A stretch of 17,916 bases of DNA, from NCBI GenBank assembly GCA_903970295.1, contig CAJCHQ010000555.1, positions 1 through 17,916 on the forward strand, in the 5' to 3' direction. The notes below the pieces were generated by a model, which was given only the letters and a program-made list of their open reading frames with translations, did not search any database and was not told where the DNA came from. Below, one piece after another: positions 1 through 6,599 of the stretch (position 1 is the first letter of the stretch; each line of letters begins with the position of its first letter). The position numbers and the translations under genes are program-made. This DNA is from Bryobacterales bacterium. Lineage in GTDB: Bacteria > Cyanobacteriota > Vampirovibrionia > Obscuribacterales > Obscuribacteraceae.

Positions 1-1304
1 GTAAATTGGGCATAGATAGCCAACCTGGCATCGGCTCGACTTTTTGGTTTACGGTGCCGCTTGTGGTCAGACGCCGAGAGCCGAAGATTAATCTGAGTGA
101 GGATCTGCGTCACGTCAGGGTACTGGTCGTTGATGATGAGCCCCTGTCTGGACAAATTATCAGTAGTTATCTTTCGAGCTGGGGCATGCCGAATGAAGTC
201 GTAACTACAGCCGCAAAAGCGCTCGATTCTCTTCGTCAATCAGCTCTTGCTGGTGATCACTTTACGCTTGCTCTGATCGACTACCTTTTGCCTGATCAAA
301 ATGGACTGGATTTAGCCTTCGCCATTCAAGAAGTTAACGAGCTAGCCCAAACCAAGTTGATTCTACTAACTGCTTTTGATGCGCCTGGATTGGGCAAAAC
401 TGCTCTTGCCTCAGGCTTTCACGCCTATTTGACCAAGCCGCTTAAACGGTCTCACCTACTGGAATCGATCATTAATGCTGTTAGTGCCGGAGTACCGATT
501 ATGGGCAGATCGGCGATCGACGAGAAAACGAGAGCACTTCCTCGTAAAACAGTCCGGTCCGAGCTTATATTGATTGCTGAAGACTATCCGATCAACCAGG
601 AGATCGCCCAGATTTATTTGCGGGAAATGGGCTTTACTTCTCATGTAGTAGCAGACGGCAATCAAGTCTTGGCCGCAATGGCGCTGACTAAATATGACCT
701 CATCCTGATGGACTGCCAAATGCCAGACTTGGACGGCTTCGAAACTACAGAGACAATTCGCCGGCAGGAAGCTGGGAGCTGTCGTCAGATCCCAATTATT
801 GCCGTCACTGCTCATGCTATGTCTGGCGATCGTGAGCGCTGTCTGGCTGCTGGCATGAACGATTATATTGCCAAGCCTGTGGATCCAGTAGAACTCGGCA
901 AGTTGATGGATGAGTGGTTAGGACACCCATCAAAACCGACCAGTCACTTGGAATCGCCGGCAGGCGGTGAGTTGGATGCGCCCATAGATGTAAGCAAGTT
1001 GCTGTCCCGATATGGTCAGGCGGGTGTTGAGTTAAGTAAGCGCTTTACCCGAGAGGCTCCGGACGATATTCTCAAATTGCAGAATGCCTTTGCTAGAGAA
1101 GAGCATTCCGGCTTTTTACAAGCTGTGCATGGCTTCAAGGGCCTATGCGCTTGCATGTATGCCACTAAAATGAAAGCTACGTTGTTGAGCCTCGAACTAG
1201 CTGGAAGAGACAATCGCTGGAGCACGATTCCGGACTTACTGCATCAGTTAGGAAATGAGTTTGACGAAGTGCGAACTTTTTGTTCGGAAAATTTTTCCGA
1301 TTGA
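1..1304 (+). CDS. Hybrid sensor histidine kinase, C-terminal part (HATPase tail-REC-REC-Hpt)
   Basis: This gene is cut by the left edge: the frame is open to base 3 and no real start is visible. Residues are numbered from the TTG at base 6. The first 20 residues are the end of a histidine-kinase ATPase domain (G2-box GIGSTFWFTVPL). A first receiver domain follows (about 37-155; acidic DD at 43-44, phospho-acceptor D92 in LIDYLLPDQNG, K144). The second receiver (about 186-305) has D236 in LMDCQMPDLDG and K290 in AKPVD. The C terminus is an Hpt domain (about 328-425) with the phosphorylatable H375 in AVHGFKG. This is the BarA/ArcB-like order for a His-Asp-His phosphorelay. The sensor and dimerisation domains lie outside the window. 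The likely downstream acceptor is the receiver-kinase fusion that begins 262 bases later on the same strand. Domain identities are secure; the stimulus is unknown. Confidence 0.93.
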   Translation, partial: KLGIDSQPGIGSTFWFTVPLVVRRREPKINLSEDLRHVRVLVVDDEPLSGQIISSYLSSWGMPNEVVTTAAKALDSLRQSALAGDHFTLALIDYLLPDQNGLDLAFAIQEVNELAQTKLILLTAFDAPGLGKTALASGFHAYLTKPLKRSHLLESIINAVSAGVPIMGRSAIDEKTRALPRKTVRSELILIAEDYPINQEIAQIYLREMGFTSHVVADGNQVLAAMALTKYDLILMDCQMPDLDGFETTETIRRQEAGSCRQIPIIAVTAHAMSGDRERCLAAGMNDYIAKPVDPVELGKLMDEWLGHPSKPTSHLESPAGGELDAPIDVSKLLSRYGQAGVELSKRFTREAPDDILKLQNAFAREEHSGFLQAVHGFKGLCACMYATKMKATLLSLELAGRDNRWSTIPDLLHQLGNEFDEVRTFCSENFSD

Positions 1305-1338
1305 CTGCGAACTTGTACGGCTTGGCTGACACGGGAAT

Positions 1339-1367
1339 CCGCCTATGTTCGTTTGTAGACATAGCGG
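1339..1367 (+). other. Hairpin in the intergenic region after the hybrid kinase
   Basis: An inverted repeat pairs CCGCCTATGT (1339-1348) with ACATAGCGG (1359-1367), giving nine pairs, one bulged C and a 10-nt loop. No T-run follows, so it is not a standard intrinsic terminator. It could be an attenuator or an mRNA 3'-end structure. The rest of the 262-base gap (1305-1566) shows no gene and no convincing sigma-70 promoter. Confidence 0.25.
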
Positions 1368-1566
1368 TTCGCTGGTAATGCAGGTCGAATAAAAGGTATG
1401 ATAAGTTTGCGGAGCTGACTACGCGCTCGCTAAGTTGCAATCTAAGCGCTTATATACGTGTCACACTGATTGGGATCAGGAAGCGTGCCATTAGCTACTC
1501 TCGTGTGGGTAAATTTAGGAATCTCGGCATCATTTGCAGGCAGTTCGAAAGCAAACTCGAGAAAAA

Positions 1567-3072
1567 ATGTCCAAATTTCCGTCGGTTCTGTTAGTTGAAG
1601 ACGAAAGCCTGCTGAGGCTCGGGCTGCGGATTTCGCTAGAGAGACTTGGATGTTGCGAAATACTGGGAGAGGTCGGTAGCGGTGAAGCGGCCGTGCGCGA
1701 AACGCAGCGATTGCGACCAGAAATTATTTTGATGGATATCGGTCTGCCTGGCATAGACGGAATCGAAGCGACTTGGCGCATTAAAAATGAATTTCCTCGC
1801 ACCCGTATCGTCATGTTCACTGCGCGCAACACTCCAGATGATGTTACAGCCGCTCTGGGCGCCGGAGCCGACGGATATTGTGCTAAGGACAGTACGGTAG
1901 AGCATATTGCGAGTGCGATCGAAACCGTGATGCGCGGTGAGGTCTGGCTAGATCCAGCGATCGCGGACACCGTCATTAATGGGGACGAACTAACTAAAGT
2001 AAAAACAGTCAGCTTCGCTGCGATGGAAATGCAAATTCTCGAGATGATCAAAAATGGCGAAAATAATGCAGCTATCGCCAAGCAATTGAAGACCACGAAA
2101 GAAGCAGTGGCTAGAGCTATGCGGAATGTTATGCAGCGTTTCATGGTGCTCTCGGAGCCAGCAGAGAAAGTGCAGTCATCCGCAAGGGTTTCCTCCAACG
2201 AGTGGCTCACTGTTTTTGTGGAAAACTTAGATGAGGGTAGAGTTTTTGCCGACAAATATTTGATCGAAAATCTGCTTGGCGCTGGTGGGGTCGGCGCTGT
2301 GTTCAAGGCCAAACACTTATATATTGATCGCTATGTGGCTTTGAAACTCCTACAACCTCAACTTTCACAAGACCGGCTAGCAATGCGAACTTTCCAGCGC
2401 GAAGCGATGGCCATTGCCAATGTACAACATAAAAACATCGTCAGCGTTTACGATTTTGGCATTAGCTGCAATCAAGAGCCTTTTTTGGTTATGGAATATG
2501 TGGACGGAACCGATTTAGCTGAGATATTGACCAAAGAAAGCACATTGTCTGTGCAGCGAGTCATTAATTTGGCGGTGCAGATCTGCTCTGGTTTGGTTGA
2601 AGCGCACTCGAAAGGAATCATCCACTGCGACTTGAAGCCGAGTAACATTTTGATTCTCGGCCAAGATCCCCAAGAAACAGTAAAATTGGTCGATTTTGGT
2701 TTGGCTCAAATACTGCCGCACGAGTCGACGGTGCAATCGCAATTGACAGACAAGTTTTTCGTCTGCGGCACGCCTCTGTACATGCCCCCTGAACAGTGCG
2801 CCGGCGAGCAATTAGATGCTCGCTCAGACATCTATTCACTAGGCTGCATCCTTTACGAAGCTCTGACAGGGGTGCGAATTTTCGAAGGAAAAACTGCACT
2901 GGAGACATTTGCCAAACAATCCGTATTTGTGCCGCCTCCGATGAGTTCAATTCATCCGCAGCGACAGTTTTCGGCTGCGCTCGAAGCATGCGTCAGCAGC
3001 ATGTTGGCGAAGAAGCCAGCGGATCGGCCACAATCGATGAAAGAGGTAATGAAGCAATTGCTTTCGTCTTAG
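1567..3072 (+). CDS. Response regulator-HTH-Ser/Thr protein kinase fusion
   Basis: This 501-residue protein is counted from ATG 1567, chosen because GAG (1559-1561) lies 5 nt upstream and the receiver domain starts right after it; an in-frame TTG at 1534 would add 11 residues. Residues 5-122 are a NarL-type receiver (E11/D12, phospho-acceptor D57 in LMDIGLPGIDG, T85, K107). Residues about 147-195 resemble a LuxR/GerE helix-turn-helix, with the ILEMIKNGENNAAIAKQL pattern. Residues 231 to about 498 are a Hanks-type Ser/Thr kinase: Gly-loop GAGGVG (238-243), lysine K260, helix-C E279, catalytic loop HCDLKPSN (353-360), DFG at 376-378, then CGTPLYMPPEQ. The usual HRD arginine is cysteine (C354), while the catalytic D355 and N360 remain, so activity is likely but control by activation-loop phosphorylation may differ. 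No transmembrane segment is seen, so it is probably cytosolic. It presumably takes phosphate from the Hpt kinase upstream; that link is inferred from position. Confidence 0.9.
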   Translation: MSKFPSVLLVEDESLLRLGLRISLERLGCCEILGEVGSGEAAVRETQRLRPEIILMDIGLPGIDGIEATWRIKNEFPRTRIVMFTARNTPDDVTAALGAGADGYCAKDSTVEHIASAIETVMRGEVWLDPAIADTVINGDELTKVKTVSFAAMEMQILEMIKNGENNAAIAKQLKTTKEAVARAMRNVMQRFMVLSEPAEKVQSSARVSSNEWLTVFVENLDEGRVFADKYLIENLLGAGGVGAVFKAKHLYIDRYVALKLLQPQLSQDRLAMRTFQREAMAIANVQHKNIVSVYDFGISCNQEPFLVMEYVDGTDLAEILTKESTLSVQRVINLAVQICSGLVEAHSKGIIHCDLKPSNILILGQDPQETVKLVDFGLAQILPHESTVQSQLTDKFFVCGTPLYMPPEQCAGEQLDARSDIYSLGCILYEALTGVRIFEGKTALETFAKQSVFVPPPMSSIHPQRQFSAALEACVSSMLAKKPADRPQSMKEVMKQLLSS

Positions 3073-3441
3073 ATAAAGCCAGTGTACGGAGGACTTATTA
3101 CCCAGCCGGGTTGTTCTGAAGATTGCAATTGGGCGTACCTAATTCACAAATTTTCGACAAATGTACTCTAATCTTTTGATCGACAAGCAAGGAGCGGTAG
3201 CCTCGGTTTTCAATTTTTCCTTTACTGTCCTGCCCTTGGGTGACCCTAGAATCTGCAGTCTGACTGCGGAATGGATTTGCACGGTTTTTACTAATTAAAT
3301 CTGTGGAGGCGTTCATCGCCGTCTTCCGCAGTAACTTCGTTGTGGCACAGGTCTCCAGTAAATCGATGTCTGGAATTTGCCGAGCGTCTGCCACCTGCTA
3401 CATCGCGCTCATCACTTCAGCAATTTCTATAAGGAAATGAC
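3073..3441. other. Intergenic region, no gene seen
   Basis: In these 369 bases no frame reads like a protein and no tRNA or strong terminator is visible. The only firm element is the Shine-Dalgarno AAGGA at 3431-3435, 6 nt before the glycosidase ATG. An AT-rich patch near 3287-3300 could belong to a promoter, but no matched -35/-10 pair could be set. Confidence 0.4.
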
Positions 3442-4998
3442 ATGAGTTATCGGTCTTGGGATGGAAATATTTCCAATTCATCAGACAATGCAACCTCGCG
3501 TTCTCACGACAGTAATGCTCTAAATGAAGTACATCAACAAAGTTGGCAATCGAATTTGTTTCAGACTCAGGATACTGCGGCTGGGCATTTGCCAGGCATA
3601 TCGATTGGTTCGGGAGGAAGCGGAGATCAGAACAGCTCATGGATGAAAAATAGTGCGCCGTTTCTATTTGGAAGTAATTCGGGTGGAAGCTACGAAACTC
3701 CGTCAGGACCTCTAGGGCGTCTGTATGGTGCACTAGAGACAGACGCGGGTATTTTGCAAAAGTTGACAACCGAGTTGACTGCTGTCGAGCAATCGATGCA
3801 GCCTGCTTCGATGACTCAACCTTCGGAGACATTGCCATCGGCCAGTCCACCGGCGGAGACGCTGCCTGCCAGTGTTCCACCCGCGGAGACACAGAGTGCA
3901 CCACCTGCGGAAGCTCAAACTCAGAGTGCACCGCCTGCGGAGGCGCAAACACAGAGTGCACCACCTGCGGAAGCTCAAACACAGAGTGCACCGCCTGCGG
4001 AGGCGCAAACTCAGAGTGCACCACCGGCATCGACCCAGCCGCAGACCCTACCGCCTCCGGAGGCACAACCTCAGGGCACAACCCCGGTAGCCGTTTCATC
4101 GATCACCCCGCCTTCCCCTAGCGGCCTTGGATCGATAACTGGGATTAGCGCGACAGTCAATGGGTTTTCGAACACCGGCAATGGAGATGCGCTTAACATA
4201 GTCGGAGTAAATGCAAGTCCGGAAGATGCAGTAGCAGGGTTTGCCAATGTGCAAAAGGACTTTCCGGGACTAACCGCTGTTCGATTGAATGTCGATCCTT
4301 CAAATACAAGTGATCCTGACATTGCCCAAGCGATTCGAGAGTATACGGGTGCGGGTATTGCCGTTGAACTCGAAGTCCACGACACCAATGGCAATGGCAG
4401 CGGCTTTGATTCTACATATGAGCAATGGGCGAACGACTACAAAAACAATCCCCTCGTTATGCTTGAGACACCCAACGAGCCGTCAGGTTCAACTGTTGCT
4501 AGCGATCAGGCCCAGTACATCGAAGAAATTCGCGCCCAAGGTTTTACTAACCCAATCGGTATCCAGCCGGTAGGAGGTTATGATGAATCAAATATTCCGA
4601 CTGTACTTCAGGATCTGCAGAATGATAATCAGTCGACTGCGAACTTGTACGTGACGCCCCACATTTACTACGGCGGAACCGATGCCAATGGAGCGATGTC
4701 TTGGGCTCAGGGCGAAGTATCTGGGGCTCAACAAAATGGTTTACCAGCATTGATTGACGAATACGGGCCGGCGATGGATGGCTACACGATGGATCCCCAG
4801 GGCGAGACGGTGAATGCGGCGATGTACACTCTCAACCAGAATGGCTATGGCACACAAAAGCAGGTTGGTTCAATATATTGGGGCATGGACAATGGCAATC
4901 ATACAAATGGTGCAGATTCGGCTTTTCTGACTCCAGATGGGAGTCAGCTTACATCCGACGGACAATTGCTACAGCAAACCATATTAGCTGGACAGTGA
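3442..4998 (+). CDS. Glycoside hydrolase family 5-like protein with Pro-rich repeat linker
   Basis: This 518-residue protein starts at ATG 3442 (AAGGA 6 nt upstream). Residues 1-125 are Ser/Asn/Gly-rich and hydrophilic with no classical signal peptide. Residues 126-215 form a Pro/Ala/Glu/Gln/Thr linker containing four exact copies of a 10-residue unit (QSAPPAEAQT). Residues about 228-515 look like a (beta/alpha)8 clan-A hydrolase. All eight residues usual for family 5 can be placed: R281 (VRLN), H313 (EVHD), N345-E346 (TPNEP, acid/base), H407 and Y409 (PHIYY), E440 (LIDEYG, nucleophile) and W480 (IYWG). The expected reaction is retaining cleavage of a beta-linked polysaccharide such as cellulose or mannan; the substrate cannot be read from sequence. 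Export would need an unconventional route or a missed upstream start. A broken second glycosidase lies immediately downstream. Confidence 0.85.
   Translation: MSYRSWDGNISNSSDNATSRSHDSNALNEVHQQSWQSNLFQTQDTAAGHLPGISIGSGGSGDQNSSWMKNSAPFLFGSNSGGSYETPSGPLGRLYGALETDAGILQKLTTELTAVEQSMQPASMTQPSETLPSASPPAETLPASVPPAETQSAPPAEAQTQSAPPAEAQTQSAPPAEAQTQSAPPAEAQTQSAPPASTQPQTLPPPEAQPQGTTPVAVSSITPPSPSGLGSITGISATVNGFSNTGNGDALNIVGVNASPEDAVAGFANVQKDFPGLTAVRLNVDPSNTSDPDIAQAIREYTGAGIAVELEVHDTNGNGSGFDSTYEQWANDYKNNPLVMLETPNEPSGSTVASDQAQYIEEIRAQGFTNPIGIQPVGGYDESNIPTVLQDLQNDNQSTANLYVTPHIYYGGTDANGAMSWAQGEVSGAQQNGLPALIDEYGPAMDGYTMDPQGETVNAAMYTLNQNGYGTQKQVGSIYWGMDNGNHTNGADSAFLTPDGSQLTSDGQLLQQTILAGQ
3901..4020 (+). repeat. 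Four 30-bp in-frame tandem repeats (two 60-bp dimers)
   Basis: Four 30-bp units occupy 3901-3930, 3931-3960, 3961-3990 and 3991-4020, each encoding PPAEAQTQSA. Synonymous bases alternate: units 1 and 3 begin CCACCTGCGGAAGCTCAAA, units 2 and 4 begin CCGCCTGCGGAGGCGCAAA. The pattern is therefore a 60-bp dimer duplicated once. Degenerate copies extend on both sides (about 3838-4075). The repeats encode the linker of the glycoside hydrolase. Confidence 0.95.
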
Positions 4999-5039
4999 TC
5001 AGAGTAAAGATTGTCCAAGAAATTCAATATTGCTTGCCG

Positions 5040-5488
5040 GTGCGCTGCTTCACTGCTTCACTGCTGCTGCTGGCACTAACCCCGAAGCCGGCCGGTTACA
5101 AATTTACGGAAGCCGCCGCTCACATTTATACGTGGGGAACTAGCGTGGCCTCGGACGAACAAGGCGGAGCCACTTCTGCAGACGTGGAGAGCGCTATCCA
5201 GGCGGCGGCGGCGATCACTCCGAACAGCGTCGGAATCACAGAATATAATGGACAGATGGACCAAACGGAGATCCGACGACCCAAGCGCAGATCATAACGG
5301 CTGAGATGCAGACGTTCCAAGACCTCGCAAATCAAGGCTACAACATCAAAAACGCTGATGCTTACATGCTGCTGGACGATCCCAATATGCCTCCTGGAAG
5401 TGATGGCGAGAACATGTTTGGGCTAATGACTAGCACAGGTCAACCAACTGCAGCGTCGCAAGCTTACCAAGCAATCGCAACCGCCTGA
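5040..5488 (+). pseudogene. Remnant of a second clan-A glycosidase, frameshifted
   Basis: Two adjoining reading frames make one protein tail. The first carries AAHIYTWGTS (from about 5115) and GITEYNG (about 5231-5252), matching the HIYYGGT and LIDEYG active-site strands of the intact upstream enzyme. It then runs to a spurious stop at 5295. Near 5250-5265 the sense passes to another frame that reads NGDPTTQAQIITAEMQTFQD and continues to a natural-looking end at 5488, with a SQAYQAIA motif typical of glycosidase C-termini. The N-terminal half, including the acid/base motif, is absent. It is most likely a decayed tandem relative of the hydrolase that ends at 4998. A single sequencing error could explain the frameshift but not the missing 5' half. 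Confidence 0.65.
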
Positions 5489-5560
5489 CGGCATCGCCTA
5501 CGGTGCCTCGACTCGACGATTTTAAATTGGTGCAAACGTCAGGGCATGATCCTGAAACCG

Positions 5561-5577
5561 TTCGATTATCAATCGAA
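5561..5577. repeat. Short perfect inverted repeat downstream of the tRNA array
   Basis: TTCGATT (5561-5567) and AATCGAA (5571-5577) are perfect inverted arms around ATC. A second small stem, TCAGG/CCTGA, lies at 5539-5543 and 5551-5555. Both sit just past the 3' end of the minus-strand tRNA array and may help end or process its transcript, but neither is followed by a U-run. Confidence 0.25.
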
Positions 5578-5608
5578 TGCTCTGTCCGATTTGAGCTACG
5601 TTTGCAAA

Positions 5609-5694
5609 CGGAGATGGCATGGACTCGAACCTGCAAGGCATTTTCAGCCGCACCTGTTTTCAAAACAGGCCCCTTTCCAATTCGGATCATCTCC
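5609..5694 (-). tRNA. tRNA-Ser (anticodon UGA), with a bulged T stem
   Basis: Read on the minus strand, the acceptor arms GGAGATG (5694-5688) and CATCTCC (5616-5610) pair perfectly, with discriminator G at 5609. The anticodon arm is CCTGT-TTTGAAA-ACAGG; the anticodon TGA is at 5662-5660. An 18-nt variable arm contains GGC/GCC, as expected for class II tRNA-Ser. The T arm is GCAGG-TTCGAGT-CCATGC, which pairs only if one A is bulged out. CCA is not encoded. It is the last gene of the five-tRNA array, 2 nt from its neighbour. The bulge may mean it is a decaying or atypical tRNA. Confidence 0.8.
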
Positions 5695-5696
5695 AC

Positions 5697-5780
5697 TGGC
5701 GGAATAGGAAGGTCTCGAACCTTCAACCCCGAAGGGCACCTCTTTAGCAAAGAGGCTGCTTTCCAATTCGCATCTATTCC
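5697..5780 (-). tRNA. tRNA-Ser (anticodon GCU)
   Basis: The acceptor arms GGAATAG (5780-5774) and CTATTCC (5707-5701) pair perfectly, followed by discriminator G and an encoded CCA (5699-5697). The anticodon arm is CCTCT-TTGCTAA-AGAGG, with anticodon GCT at 5748-5746. The 14-nt variable arm has a CCC/GGG stem and the T arm GAAGG-TTCGAGA-CCTTC is perfect. Class II form, discriminator G and anticodon all agree with serine. It lies 4 nt from the Gln gene and 2 nt from the Ser(UGA) gene. Confidence 0.92.
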
Positions 5781-5784
5781 GTAT

Positions 5785-5858
5785 TGCCTCAGGTGGGGGT
5801 CGAACCCACAATATACAGTTCCAAAGACTGTTGTTCCTGCCGGTTGGACTACCGAGGC
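5785..5858 (-). tRNA. tRNA-Gln (anticodon UUG)
   Basis: The acceptor arms GCCTCGG (5858-5852) and CTGAGGC (5792-5786) pair with one G-U, and the discriminator is A at 5785. The anticodon arm is ACAGT-CTTTGGA-ACTGT, with anticodon TTG at 5824-5822. The T arm GTGGG-TTCGACC-CCCAC is perfect and the variable loop is 5 nt. CCA is not encoded. It is the third gene of the array. Confidence 0.9.
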
Positions 5859-5859
5859 G

Positions 5860-5936
5860 TGGTGCTCACTCTGAGATTCGAACTCAGAACACAGCGCTTT
5901 TGAGGCGCCGACCTCTACCAGTTGGATTAAGTGAGC
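5860..5936 (-). tRNA. tRNA with Leu anticodon CAA and a short (class I) variable loop
   Basis: The acceptor arms GCTCACT (5936-5930) and AGTGAGC (5870-5864) pair perfectly, followed by A73 and an encoded CCA (5862-5860). T8-A9 and the D-loop GG are present. The anticodon arm is GGCGC-CTCAAAA-GCGCT, giving anticodon CAA, which reads UUG. The T arm CTGAG-TTCGAAT-CTCAG is perfect. The variable loop is only 5 nt (GTGTT), whereas bacterial tRNA-Leu is normally class II with a long variable arm. The structure is otherwise fully canonical, so it is probably functional, but its charging identity is uncertain. It sits 1 nt from each neighbour. Confidence 0.88.
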
Positions 5937-5937
5937 A

Positions 5938-6014
5938 TGGTGCTTGCAGCAAGAATCGAACTTGCACTGACCAGGGTTTAAGCCTAGATCCTCTGCCAAT
6001 TGGGATATGCAAGC
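5938..6014 (-). tRNA. tRNA with Leu anticodon UAA and a short (class I) variable loop
   Basis: The acceptor arms GCTTGCA (6014-6008) and TGCAAGC (5948-5942) pair perfectly, with A73 at 5941 and an encoded CCA (5940-5938). The anticodon arm is CTAGG-CTTAAAC-CCTGG, giving anticodon TAA, which reads UUA. The T arm GCAAG-TTCGATT-CTTGC is perfect. The variable loop is only 5 nt (TCAGT), again unlike normal class II tRNA-Leu. It is the promoter-proximal gene of the array. No clear promoter was found just upstream on the minus strand. Confidence 0.88.
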
Positions 6015-6196
6015 AAATATGAAATTGTTGGAAAGCACGGGCGTTAAGCCAAGCGCGATAGGTTGCACGATAGCCGCGAGATGCGCAAGCACCAATTCCA
6101 AAAATTTAGGCGATGGTTGGTGCGGCTGGAATTTGATTAAAACTTTGAACATCGATTTGATCCTTCTGAGTATTCACGTGCGACAAAACCAGACTG

Positions 6197-6313
6197 ATGT
6201 ACAGACTGGAGCTGCGGCTTGAATACGATAAGGACCGGTTCACGATGTTTACTTCCGTTGGTTGGCAGCAAAAGCTTGCGATTCAATTTCAATATACCAG
6301 AGTTTTGGATTAA
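6197..6313 (+). CDS. Possible 38-residue ORF or gene fragment
   Basis: The frame ATG 6197 to TAA 6311-6313 encodes an alternating polar/hydrophobic peptide (starts MYRLELRLEYDKDRF, ends QYTRVLD) that reads more like a beta-strand protein tail than random translation. There is no Shine-Dalgarno before the ATG, and the open frame extends only a few codons further upstream. It may be the 3' remnant of a lost gene. I do not recognise the family. Confidence 0.2.
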   Translation: MYRLELRLEYDKDRFTMFTSVGWQQKLAIQFQYTRVLD

Positions 6314-6388
6314 TGGCACACATCCGGTAATTTTGAATACGTGACTTTATTCACCAATTTTTAATCGGACAGTCATTAGAGAAGTCGG

Positions 6389-6466
6389 CTACCAGAAGCC
6401 TTCAGCCTCTTCCTTTAACTTCAAATACTCGGCAAGACATTTCGCCCCAAACCAGAATATGATCAT
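6389..6466 (-). CDS. Candidate 25-residue small protein or leader peptide
   Basis: On the minus strand an ATG (6466-6464) is preceded by AAGGAGGA (6479-6472) with a 5-nt spacer, one of the strongest ribosome binding sites in the window. The ORF encodes a hydrophobic start (MIIFWFG), a charged amphipathic middle (AEYLKLKEEAEGF) and ends W-stop at 6389. Nothing in it allows a family assignment. The next features on this strand are the tRNAs from 6014. It could be a small membrane-associated protein, a leader peptide, or a remnant that kept its 5' end. Support rests on the Shine-Dalgarno and spacing alone. Confidence 0.35.
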   Translation of the reverse strand: MIIFWFGAKCLAEYLKLKEEAEGFW

Positions 6467-6471
6467 CAGAG

Positions 6472-6479
6472 TCCTCCTT
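6472..6479 (-). promoter_or_regulatory. Near-perfect Shine-Dalgarno (AAGGAGGA) for the 25-codon ORF
   Basis: The minus-strand AAGGAGGA complements the 16S rRNA 3' end over eight bases and ends 5 nt before an ATG. Most other genes in the window have much weaker sites, which makes this one stand out. Confidence 0.5.
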
Positions 6480-6599
6480 CTCTTTTTGTGGTTCTTCGTA
6501 AAAACAACAATTAGAGAGGGGGACACTTTTGTCACCGTGTTTTAGCTTCGAAATTCAAAATTCTTCATGCGGCACCGATATTCGCCTCACTTCGGTTGC

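Noticed and set aside
1285..1299. Palindrome CGGAAAATTTTTCCG at the end of the hybrid kinase gene as a terminator
   Set aside because: It lies within the last codons, has almost no loop and no U-run after the stem.
3901..4020. Evenly spaced 30-bp repeats as a possible CRISPR array
   Set aside because: The units abut without spacers, stay in frame and encode a Pro/Ala/Gln linker.
3733..4090. Arg/Leu/His-rich frames on both strands across the linker repeats
   Set aside because: They are alternate-frame readings of the repeats; their regular composition follows from the repeat itself and they have no start signals.
5860..6014. Stop-codon suppressor tRNAs (anticodons UCA or UUA) in the array
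   Set aside because: With U33 in place and stems of normal length, the anticodons are CAA and UAA; shifting the loop by one breaks the stems.
5430..6152. Long minus-strand frame (240 codons) through the tRNA cluster
   Set aside because: It is formed by reading across five complete tRNA genes, with no recognisable protein features.
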